DNA of 5,125 nt from an uncultured Desulfobulbaceae bacterium. Lineage in GTDB: Bacteria > Desulfobacterota > Desulfobulbia > Desulfobulbales > Desulfobulbaceae. Shown here piece by piece: positions 1 through 5,125 of this stretch. The stretch is from positions 1-5,125 of the forward strand of contig CALZIH010000319.1 of assembly GCA_945787305.1 (NCBI GenBank), written 5' to 3'. Position 1 is the first letter of the stretch. Every line of letters starts with the position of its first letter. Made by a program: the position numbers and the translations under genes. Under the pieces are notes generated by a model, which was given only the letters and a program-made list of their open reading frames with translations, was not told where the DNA came from and ran no database searches.

Positions 1-1
1 G

Positions 2-1093
2 CACGATTTCAACAATATGCTCAGTGTAATCCTTGGGTACACAGAGATTGAAATAGAAAAAACTACCCCTAACGATCCAATTTATGAGGATTTGCAGGAA
101 AATTTAAGCGCGGCCCGGCGTTCGACAGACATAACCAGGCAACTGCTGGCCTTTGCCCGTAAACAGACCATCAAGCCCCAGGTTATTGATCTCAATGAGA
201 CCATTGAGGGGATGCTCAAGATGTTGCGCCGACTCATTGGTGAAGACATTGATCTCACCTGGCTACCAGGGGGTGGGCACTTTCCGATCTTCATGGACCC
301 ATCCCAGTTGGACCAGATCCTGGCGAACCTCTGTGTCAACGCCCGTGATGCCATAGGCGGTGTGGGGAAACTCACAATTGAAACTGACAAGGTTTACCTG
401 GATGAGAACTATTGCGCTGAACGGCCTGGGTTTACCCCCGGTAATTTTGTCATGCTGACAGTGAGTGATAATGGCTGTGGTATGGAAAAAGACATGCTGA
501 ACAAAATATTTGAACCGTTTTTCACCACCAAAGGTCTGGCTGAAGGAACCGGTCTGGGGCTCTCAACAGTGTATGGCATTGTAAAACAGAACTACGGTTT
601 CATAAATGCTTACAGCGAACCAGGTGAAGGTAGTACGTTTAAAATTTATCTGCCCAGACATGTGGATGAAATCCGGCAGTCAGAAGAACGGGATGATACA
701 CAGCTCCCTCAATCCCGGGGCGAAACCGTGTTGATAGTGGAAGATGAAGTTTCCATTTTAAAACTGGCAAAAAGAATACTCTTGAGTTCGGGTTACAAGG
801 TTCTTGATGCTGATAAACCAGGCCAGGCGATAAACCTGGCCGAAAAACATGAAGATACAATAGATCTTCTCATAACAGATGTGATCATGCCGGGTATGAA
901 TGGCCGTGAGCTGGCCGAAAAGCTCAATCGTATCTTTCCCGATATCAAAATCCTGTACATGTCCGGCTACACTGCCAATGTCATAGCACACCGTGGAGTA
1001 CTTGATGAAGACGTGGAATTTATCCAGAAACCATTCTCCAACAGGGACCTGTCAAGCAAGGTGCGCAAGGTTCTCGATGAGATGGATGTTTAA
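2..1093 (+). CDS. Hybrid sensor histidine kinase/response regulator, C-terminal part (5' end outside window)
   Basis: This is a signal-transduction kinase that passes phosphate from a histidine to an aspartate in an attached receiver domain. The reading frame is open to the left edge, and its first visible codon (bases 2-4) is the histidine of an H-box reading HDFNNMLSVILGY, so sensor domains and the true start lie upstream. Numbering that His as 1, the ATPase domain follows: N-box around 106-118 (LANLCVNARDA), G1 DNGCG at 156-160, F-box IFEPFFTTK near 169-177 and G2 GTGLGLS at 182-188. A receiver domain spans about 242-361, with acidic EDE at 247-249, phospho-acceptor Asp 293 in LLITDVIMPGMNG, Ser 321 in YMSGY and Lys 343 in QKPF. 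All catalytic residues are present, so this part looks functional. PAS-type sensor domains upstream are usual for this architecture but cannot be seen. The gene converges on the minus-strand redox cluster. A regulatory link to that cluster is possible but nothing here shows it. Confidence 0.95.
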   Translation, partial: HDFNNMLSVILGYTEIEIEKTTPNDPIYEDLQENLSAARRSTDITRQLLAFARKQTIKPQVIDLNETIEGMLKMLRRLIGEDIDLTWLPGGGHFPIFMDPSQLDQILANLCVNARDAIGGVGKLTIETDKVYLDENYCAERPGFTPGNFVMLTVSDNGCGMEKDMLNKIFEPFFTTKGLAEGTGLGLSTVYGIVKQNYGFINAYSEPGEGSTFKIYLPRHVDEIRQSEERDDTQLPQSRGETVLIVEDEVSILKLAKRILLSSGYKVLDADKPGQAINLAEKHEDTIDLLITDVIMPGMNGRELAEKLNRIFPDIKILYMSGYTANVIAHRGVLDEDVEFIQKPFSNRDLSSKVRKVLDEMDV

Positions 1094-1187
1094 GGAACAC
1101 CAGAGGGCCGGATATATTTTAATATGACAGCCGCATTCGAGAAATTTCAGAGGGGATGAATAGTTAAAAATAGCCGTGCCGGTATTG

Positions 1188-1210
1188 CCGCCGCTCACTT
1201 AAGAGGGCGG
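1188..1210. repeat. GC-rich inverted repeat (hairpin)
   Basis: The arms ccgcc(g)ctc and gagggcgg pair over eight base pairs with one bulged G at 1193, around a six-base loop (acttaa). It lies about 95 bases downstream of the histidine kinase stop. No run of T follows on either strand at the right distance, so it is not a classical intrinsic terminator. It could still protect an mRNA 3' end or be part of a small RNA. The structure is visible in the bases; a role is only inferred. Confidence 0.4.
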
Positions 1211-1540
1211 AGGCGAGCGTCAGTAAAGCATGACTGAGGATAAAGGCCGCAATGTTGAGTGTATGATTAAAGATACCGAAAACTGCCCATTCATATCAGA
1301 TATCATTACGTATAACGGCTGGGTAATGCAGGTTTGCCAAGATGGTATGAGGTAAGGTTAACAAATGGTAGGCACACATTATGTACCCCCCTGTACAGAG
1401 CCACTTGAAAGCCGTAAACCTTAAAAAAGTCCACAGACCTCCTCACTTCCGGGAATCAGGAAATAGTCTTCAGTTACCGCCAGCCGTCTAAATGTTGAGT
1501 TAACCGCTGGCCCCCTCTTAAAAATTCCACATTTCACAAA

Positions 1541-1558
1541 ATAGGTAATTCTACCTAT
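1541..1558. repeat. Perfect 7-bp inverted repeat with 4-base loop
   Basis: The arms ataggta and tacctat are exact reverse complements around attc. A third copy of ataggta lies at 1607-1613. The pattern could be a protein-binding site or a weak hairpin. No promoter or gene start is evident next to it. Confidence 0.4.
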
Positions 1559-1720
1559 ATGAAAAAGTTCACCGCTGGGATTCAATACGTTCAACCCTGT
1601 AGACAGATAGGTAAAAAGAGGTTCATCATACATTGTCCTCATCGACACCGTACATCCTGTGTTACGTTCGACAAGCTCACTGCTACCCAGACCCCAATAA
1701 AAGAATCCTCAACTTTACTT

Positions 1721-1750
1721 CACCTGCCGGAGCTGTTATCTCGGCAGGTG
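1721..1750 (-). terminator. Candidate weak terminator hairpin after the redox cluster
   Basis: The arms cacctgccg (1721-1729) and cggcaggtg (1742-1750) are perfect 9-bp inverted repeats with a 12-base loop. The hairpin lies about 64 bases beyond the stop of the flavoprotein, the last gene of the minus-strand cluster, which is a sensible place for transcription to end. Read on the minus strand the stem is followed by a purine-rich stretch, and a T-rich run (attcttttatt) only comes about ten bases later. It is therefore not a textbook intrinsic terminator; mRNA stabilisation is an alternative role. Confidence 0.35.
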
Positions 1751-1813
1751 GATCAGGATCACTATTTTCAGGAGGCGGAACGTAAATCCTGTCTGATATA
1801 TCAATCCCGCTGC

Positions 1814-3610
1814 TTATCCGGGTAGAATTAACGGTTTCTCTTGCATTTGAAGAGTAGGCCAACTGCCAAAAGGCTGTTTTTCCAGCTTCATATCGCCGTC
1901 AGGCCCTTTATAGATATTGATCCATGCCTTCCAGTTTGTATCATCCAGCTCCGGATAATCGAGTCTGAAATGACTGCAGCGGCTTTCTTTTCGAACAAGT
2001 GAGGCTTTCAGTTTCATCTCGGCGCTGATAATCATGTTTCTCGTTTCATGGGCGAGGCGAAGTTCATGCATATCAGCAGCTCTCAACATCGGTACGTGAT
2101 GGTCTCGCAACTCTTCAACGTAGGCCAGAGCACCTTTCAACAGGTTCTCCTTCTTGATATAAATGATAAAATTGGGAATCATGATACCCTGCAGAGTCTG
2201 GGTGACCCAGGCCGGGCTATATCCGGCTTTTCTTTGCAGAGGGGCCAGGATCTCTGCTTCAAGCTCTTTTATCCTACCAGCTGGAACAGCCTGGACAGAG
2301 ACGGTTTTACAATAATCCGCTGCAGCCTCCGCAGCGACAGCACCCTGAACAGCGGAACCGGCAAGGGAAGAGCCGATTTGGGTATAAATCCCCCCAGACA
2401 GATACGAACCCAGAGCATCTCCGGCGGCATACAAGCCGGGGACAGTTGACTCACACTTGTCGTTTATAGGGACCAATCCCTCCGCTTTATGAATTGCCAT
2501 GCCCGCAGACGATCCTCCGACAGAGCTACCTCTCCCGACATGAGGAGGACCACCTTCCCCCTTTGCTCGTGGACCAGCTGCGGGAGGGCTTCCTTTTGGC
2601 GGGCCACCGCCGGGAGGACCACCTCTGTCAACTCTGTCAAACTCGGCAGGTCTGTAAGGTCCACCTGCAACATGCCCTGAACGATCCATTGCGTGAGGTC
2701 CGCCGACAAGGGGACCACCCGCCATATAGGCCCGATAATTCATGTCAACCCCCAGGTCGTGATGGACTTCCACCCCTGTTGTTCCGGGTTTTCTCTCAAA
2801 CATGCCGTGCCACCCGTCAAAACAGGCTGCAGGGTTGGCGGCCTGTCCGGAATGACCGTCATTCCACTCCTTGCCTGTAACTTTTGCGCCGATGTCATAG
2901 GCCATGACGGTCCCGTCATGAGTAAGATCGCAGATAGGAAATCCGTTAGGCTTGAAACCACCGGCACCTGTACAGAGAATCACACTTTTTGCTTTAAAAA
3001 CATGAACCTTTTCCGCATCCAGGCTAAAACCTGCAGCACCGGCAATTCGGCCTTCCTCTTTTATGAGATGGGTGACGACGATGCGTTCCAGTATAGGGAT
3101 ATTTCGCTCTTTGATCGGTTTGTTAAAACACTTGTTATACAGAGGTGATTCAAAAAAACCCCATTCACGCAGATCATTGACCCTGGCCAGAGAGTGTTCA
3201 GCCATTTGCCTGGTATAGACAGGATTGTTTGTGCCAAGAGCTGAACGGGAAACCAAACTTACAAAGTCATCGATGCTCATTTTCTCTTTAAAAGCATCAT
3301 AGGCAAATATTCCTTTGGCAAATGGGGTTTGACCGGATGAGCCGAGACGCCCCTTGGAAACAAGTGTCACTTCGGCACCGGCATCATGGGCTTTTACCGC
3401 TGCAAACAAACCTGCCATTCCGCCCCCGATCACGAGTACATCAGTGACGCTTTCCCGGGCGTGTATTGCTCCGGCATTTACGCTGGATTTATTTTTCGCC
3501 CAGCCGGTAGAAATTCCCACAGTTGCCAACGTTGCAACACCTGCAGCTCCGCCAGCCAGGGTCATAAACCGGCGACGTGACATTGTCTTAATAGCTTGTT
3601 GTTGGCTCAT
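1814..3610 (-). CDS. Tat-exported FAD-binding flavoprotein, fumarate reductase/SdhA-like family
   Basis: This is a probable periplasmic FAD-dependent oxidoreductase of the fumarate reductase/succinate dehydrogenase/APS reductase flavoprotein family; the substrate is unknown. Of 598 residues, 11-16 (SRRRFM) plus a hydrophobic stretch to about 38 form a twin-arginine signal. The FAD Rossmann motif is VLVIGGGMAGLFAA (58-71, glycines 62-64 and 67) and the second FAD motif is VPGLYAAGDALG (390-401). EWNDGHS (248-254, His 253) lies where relatives carry the active-site EFVQFHP segment. The C-terminal helical domain ends with ESRCSHFRLDYPELDD (542-557), matching the ESRGAHYR-x-DYP signature of SdhA-like proteins. 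I see no cytochrome c motifs (CxxCH) and no N-terminal flavocytochrome domain. Residues about 316-356 are an unusual Gly/Pro-rich insert just before the C-terminal FAD segment. The chosen ATG has a strong Shine-Dalgarno sequence seven bases upstream and overlaps the cytochrome gene by 23 bases, implying translational coupling. Family is secure; physiological direction and substrate are not. Confidence 0.9.
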   Translation of the reverse strand: MSQQQAIKTMSRRRFMTLAGGAAGVATLATVGISTGWAKNKSSVNAGAIHARESVTDVLVIGGGMAGLFAAVKAHDAGAEVTLVSKGRLGSSGQTPFAKGIFAYDAFKEKMSIDDFVSLVSRSALGTNNPVYTRQMAEHSLARVNDLREWGFFESPLYNKCFNKPIKERNIPILERIVVTHLIKEEGRIAGAAGFSLDAEKVHVFKAKSVILCTGAGGFKPNGFPICDLTHDGTVMAYDIGAKVTGKEWNDGHSGQAANPAACFDGWHGMFERKPGTTGVEVHHDLGVDMNYRAYMAGGPLVGGPHAMDRSGHVAGGPYRPAEFDRVDRGGPPGGGPPKGSPPAAGPRAKGEGGPPHVGRGSSVGGSSAGMAIHKAEGLVPINDKCESTVPGLYAAGDALGSYLSGGIYTQIGSSLAGSAVQGAVAAEAAADYCKTVSVQAVPAGRIKELEAEILAPLQRKAGYSPAWVTQTLQGIMIPNFIIYIKKENLLKGALAYVEELRDHHVPMLRAADMHELRLAHETRNMIISAEMKLKASLVRKESRCSHFRLDYPELDDTNWKAWINIYKGPDGDMKLEKQPFGSWPTLQMQEKPLILPG

Positions 3611-4262
3611 AGTGCAACCTCCTGTAGTTTTGTTTTTTTCGGCTAAGAATATTTGTTTTTAAAAAAAGGAAAACACCGCCCGTTGCACCAGCAACAAGAT
3701 AGGCAGAAAAAACTGGTGTGGTATGGCGTCCAAGATCGATGGCATGCCATACAGCACAGACCATAAAGAAAACAGACAGTATCCCATGGAAAACCCGCCA
3801 TGTTTTATAGTTCTTGAACAGTTGTTTTCGAAAAAAAGAGGTGAGTCCCAGGACAAGCATCAATACCCAGGCACAGATACCGGTCACAACTCCTATGCTA
3901 TTCGTGGTTGTGATAATGGTGAAAAACGCGTCCCTGCAGTCAATACCGGCTTCAAAGCAACGAGGTACGACAATCAGAAGAGGATGGACAAGGAGGATGG
4001 TTAAGAAGCAATATCCTAACAACTTATGTACCTTGACAATCCCGCTCACCGAATAGTCATGAACTATCCCTCGACTGCATCTGGTGAAAAAAAACTGCGC
4101 GATCATCAGAGAAAATGCCACGAGAGTCAAAAGAGAGAAAGCTTCCTTCAAAAGAGTTCGTCTCGGCACATCTCCAGCTGCATAAAATAAAACCGGCATC
4201 CCAATAAACAACACAACAGCTTTCAATAGACTGTTATCCCATATTTTTTTATCCATAATCAT
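3588..4262 (-). CDS. Ferric-reductase-like transmembrane cytochrome b
   Basis: This is an integral membrane diheme cytochrome that should carry electrons across the cytoplasmic membrane. From the ATG at 4262 it is 224 residues long with about six hydrophobic helices (roughly 12-29, 41-59, 81-99, 122-142, 160-176, 184-201). Two His pairs spaced by 14 fit the bis-His heme ligation of the ferric reductase-like transmembrane domain: His 79 and His 93 (VHKLLGY...LVHPLL), and His 159 and His 173 (WRVFHGI...VWHAID). No FAD/NAD(P)H-binding domain follows, so its partners must be separate proteins, presumably the ferredoxin before it and the flavoprotein after it. ATG 4262 overlaps the ferredoxin stop as ATGA. 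An in-frame ATG at 4256, preceded by gggga, is an equally possible start (222 residues). A longer TTG-started frame would run deep into the ferredoxin gene and is unlikely. YedZ/MsrQ-type heme subunits are a related alternative fold, but the partner here is not a molybdenum enzyme. Confidence 0.88.
   Translation of the reverse strand: MIMDKKIWDNSLLKAVVLFIGMPVLFYAAGDVPRRTLLKEAFSLLTLVAFSLMIAQFFFTRCSRGIVHDYSVSGIVKVHKLLGYCFLTILLVHPLLIVVPRCFEAGIDCRDAFFTIITTTNSIGVVTGICAWVLMLVLGLTSFFRKQLFKNYKTWRVFHGILSVFFMVCAVWHAIDLGRHTTPVFSAYLVAGATGGVFLFLKTNILSRKKQNYRRLHYEPTTSY
3618..3623 (-). promoter_or_regulatory. Ribosome binding site of the flavoprotein gene
   Basis: The minus strand reads aggagg followed by seven bases and then ATG at 3610. 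This is a consensus Shine-Dalgarno sequence at ideal spacing, lying inside the 3' end of the cytochrome b gene. It fixes the start, placing the twin-arginine motif at residues 11-16. Confidence 0.85.
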
Positions 4263-4474
4263 CCCCATGACACGATGACCGGAATAGCCTTTTCCGGTGA
4301 AATAGTGATTGCGTCGACAGGACAATACATCCTGCACAGGTGACAAATCTGGCAATCAGCCCCATATTTGATGATTGCCTTTTTCGTTTCAGGGTCAAGC
4401 CGCAAAACATCAGTGGGACAGCTTTGCACACATATTCCGCAGCCGATACACCCATTAATTGCTTCAATGGTCAT
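4259..4474 (-). CDS. 2[4Fe-4S] ferredoxin-type electron carrier
   Basis: This small iron-sulfur protein has 71 residues and binds two [4Fe-4S] clusters. The first motif is C-x2-C-x2-C-x3-CP with Cys 9, 12, 15 and 19 (CIGCGICVQSCP). The second is the same pattern with Cys 41, 44, 47 and 51 (CQICHLCRMYCP). All eight ligands are intact, each cluster crossing in the usual bacterial-ferredoxin way. There is no signal peptide, so it should be cytoplasmic. It overlaps the cytochrome b gene by four bases (ATGA), implying coupled translation and a direct functional link. The probable role is delivering electrons to, or accepting them from, the heme b protein; it may also behave as a bound subunit, comparable to the ferredoxin-like beta subunit of APS reductase, but that is inference. 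The size is normal for the family. The start is the ATG at 4474, with aaggag upstream at rather long spacing. Confidence 0.93.
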   Translation of the reverse strand: MTIEAINGCIGCGICVQSCPTDVLRLDPETKKAIIKYGADCQICHLCRMYCPVDAITISPEKAIPVIVSWG

Positions 4475-4485
4475 TTTCTTCTCTT

Positions 4486-4490
4486 CTCCT
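4486..4490 (-). promoter_or_regulatory. Ribosome binding site of the ferredoxin gene, long spacing
   Basis: The minus strand reads aggag, then eleven purine-rich bases (aagagaagaaa), then the ATG at 4474. Eleven bases is longer than the usual five to nine. The A/G-rich spacer itself could serve as a weaker site. The motif lies directly next to the repeated word at 4491-4508. Confidence 0.6.
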
Positions 4491-4508
4491 TATCCGTATC
4501 GCTGTTTA
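4491..4508. repeat. Copy 1 of a 17-18 bp direct repeat upstream of the ferredoxin gene
   Basis: tatccgtatcgctgttta here and tatccgatcgctgttta at 4852-4868 are identical apart from one extra base. This copy ends right next to the Shine-Dalgarno sequence of the ferredoxin gene, between it and the small secreted-protein gene. Confidence 0.65.
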
Positions 4509-4559
4509 CAGACATGCTGTCCGGAACTTCTGAACAACATGTTTTGAATTTACATGTCT

Positions 4560-4808
4560 TTATCGATTTTTATGTCCTGCCGGTACGGCCACCAGTTCAC
4601 CTTCAATGGTTTGACATGTTGCGCTGAGGGATTCACCACCGCGACCTGAAAATGTCACGGTATCACCTTCCTGTTTCGTCTTACACGCTTCAATTGCCTC
4701 AGGTGGTGGGCCTTGCTGTCCTCGGCTGCCGGCATAAGCTGTAACACCGGAAAGGGTGGCGATAATTATCATTGCAGTTAATCCTTTTAATAAGTTGTTC
4801 GTGTTCAT
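4560..4808 (-). CDS. Small secreted protein with two cysteines, first gene of the redox cluster
   Basis: The gene encodes 82 residues. Residues 1-26 form a clear Sec signal peptide: Lys 8, a hydrophobic core LTAMIIIATLSGV, and a probable cleavage site AYA|GS. The mature part is about 56 residues and starts with a Gly/Gln/Pro-rich segment (GSRGQQGPPPEAIEAC), then a charged, beta-prone stretch with a second cysteine (SATCQTIEGELVAV). Cys 42 and Cys 65 could form a disulfide in the periplasm. I have seen small exported proteins with a similar GPPPEA...C pattern but know no function for them, so I give none. An aaggag site seven bases before the ATG supports this start. The gene leads the cluster and is 85 bases ahead of the ferredoxin gene on the same strand, so an accessory or maturation role for the periplasmic flavoprotein is plausible but unproven. 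Confidence 0.82.
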   Translation of the reverse strand: MNTNNLLKGLTAMIIIATLSGVTAYAGSRGQQGPPPEAIEACKTKQEGDTVTFSGRGGESLSATCQTIEGELVAVPAGHKNR

Positions 4809-5013
4809 TGGGTGTCTCCTTTCAGGCTGGTAAACCTGATGCAGTATGGTGTATCCGATCGCTGTTTATTCATTGGTGATCGTGTTTGTTATGGTAGAAG
4901 TTAACCTGTAATAATGCAGGAAATATGAAGGAAATGTGGAAGTAGATAAAAAAGGTTTTTTTCCCCCATCAAACGACAACCGAAATAGATTCCTCCAAAC
5001 ATCACACCTCGTT
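4809..5013. promoter_or_regulatory. Leader region of the redox cluster, promoter presumed but not identified
   Basis: These 205 bases should contain the promoter of the minus-strand cluster. The ribosome binding site of the first gene is at 4816-4820 (aggag on the minus strand). I could find neither a convincing -35/-10 pair nor a sigma-54 type TGGC/TTGC element. The region is AT-rich, carries copy 2 of the direct repeat (4852-4868), and has a short inverted repeat cctg...cagg at 4905-4920 that could be an operator half-site pair. Confidence 0.35.
4852..4868. repeat. Copy 2 of a 17-18 bp direct repeat upstream of the small secreted-protein gene
   Basis: This is the same word as at 4491-4508, lacking one T. 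It lies 44 bases ahead of the start of the first gene of the cluster, in the presumed promoter or 5' leader. The exact shared core is atcgctgttta. Confidence 0.65.
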
Positions 5014-5124
5014 CTAGTAACGCGTGAACTCGTCACAGTCCTGTTGAAATGCTTCAAAGATTTCATCTTTCAGCGTCTGTCGGATGGTTGCGATTACCTT
5101 CATAAACATAGCGGTGGTAACCCG
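5014..5124 (-). CDS. Possible C-terminal end of an unidentified protein entering from the right
   Basis: On the minus strand a frame is open from the window edge to a TAG at 5014-5016 and gives about 36 residues. Its later part (RQTLKDEIFEAFQQDCDEF) reads like an amphipathic, acidic helix with normal codon use. The internal ATG codons (5109, 5103) have no ribosome binding site, so a gene beginning outside the window is more likely than a tiny gene starting here. I do not recognise a family. A second frame in the same strand is also open from the edge until about 5063, so the choice of frame is uncertain. If real, the gene lies upstream of the redox cluster on the same strand, about 205 bases away. 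Confidence 0.3.
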   Translation of the reverse strand, partial: RVTTAMFMKVIATIRQTLKDEIFEAFQQDCDEFTRY

Positions 5125-5125
5125 G

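Larger units (their letters stand above)
1094..1813. other. Intergenic region between convergent genes, no convincing gene
   Basis: About 720 bases separate the stop of the histidine kinase from the stop of the flavoprotein. The only open frames are short, overlap one another on both strands, lack a good ribosome binding site and show no family resemblance I recognise. The region contains a GC-rich bulged hairpin (1188-1210), a small hairpin with arms 1220-1224 and 1233-1237, a perfect 7-bp inverted repeat (1541-1558), a 9-bp inverted repeat near the flavoprotein end (1721-1750) and a word, ttcgacaagctcac at 1667-1680, of a kind I recall from dispersed intergenic repeats. No T-tailed terminator follows the kinase gene. 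A decayed minus-strand reading frame is possible (see findings). Confidence 0.6.

Noticed and set aside
1559..1825. Plus-strand 88-codon open frame in the intergenic region
   Set aside because: No ribosome binding site, no recognisable family, it overlaps the repeat-like word and hairpin, and it runs antisense into the flavoprotein end.
2048..2449. Plus-strand 133-codon open frame
   Set aside because: Antisense shadow of the flavoprotein gene, whose protein family is clear.
3723..4004. Plus-strand open frame opposite the cytochrome gene
   Set aside because: Antisense shadow; the minus-strand frame has transmembrane helices and heme histidines.
4263..4355. Longer TTG-initiated version of the cytochrome b
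   Set aside because: It would overlap nearly half of the ferredoxin gene and adds a polar segment; the ATGA overlap start at 4262 or the ATG at 4256 fits better.
4249..4467. Second minus-strand frame overlapping the ferredoxin gene
   Set aside because: It is an out-of-frame reading of the ferredoxin, which has all eight cluster cysteines in its own frame.
4831..4920. Similar words taaacctgatgcag and taacctgtaataatgcag as a repeat pair
   Set aside because: They match only if a five-base gap is allowed, so chance is a sufficient explanation.
4948..4962. A6-GG-T7 run as a terminator for the gene at the right edge
   Set aside because: The stem would be only A-T pairs around a very small loop, too unstable for an intrinsic terminator.
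4866..5066. Minus-strand 66-codon open frame in the leader region
   Set aside because: Rich in Thr/Arg/Ser with no family resemblance and no ribosome binding site; it occupies the likely promoter region.

Overview
The window looks like chromosomal DNA of an anaerobic or facultative respiratory proteobacterium. My best guess is a Desulfobacterota (deltaproteobacterial) lineage. That is inferred from the style of the hybrid histidine kinase and of the exported flavoprotein, not from any marker gene. Base composition is moderate and I see no transposase, tRNA, rRNA or CRISPR array.

Layout: at the left edge, on the plus strand, is the C-terminal part of a hybrid sensor histidine kinase (2-1093), cut by the window edge exactly at its phospho-accepting histidine. 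About 720 bases without a convincing gene follow (1094-1813). They hold several hairpins and a possible frameshifted reading frame. The rest is a compact minus-strand gene cluster, transcribed right to left: a small secreted protein with two cysteines (4560-4808), a 2[4Fe-4S] ferredoxin (4259-4474), a six-helix ferric-reductase-like cytochrome b (3588-4262) and a Tat-exported flavoprotein of the fumarate reductase/succinate dehydrogenase flavoprotein family (1814-3610). The last three genes overlap end to start (4 bases, then 23 bases), so they are almost certainly co-translated. At the right edge, a reading frame that enters from outside ends at 5014.

How the genes may work together: the ferredoxin has no export signal and should be cytoplasmic. 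The cytochrome carries two bis-histidine heme pairs across the membrane. The flavoprotein has a twin-arginine signal and should act outside the cytoplasmic membrane. Together they look like a trans-membrane electron conduit from a low-potential cytoplasmic carrier (or quinol) through heme b to a periplasmic FAD enzyme that reduces (or oxidises) an unidentified small organic acid-like substrate. The small secreted protein could be an accessory factor. The combination is the most interesting content of the window. The flavoprotein also carries an unusual glycine/proline-rich insert next to its second FAD motif, whose DNA is also open in another frame, so a sequencing or evolutionary double frameshift must be considered.
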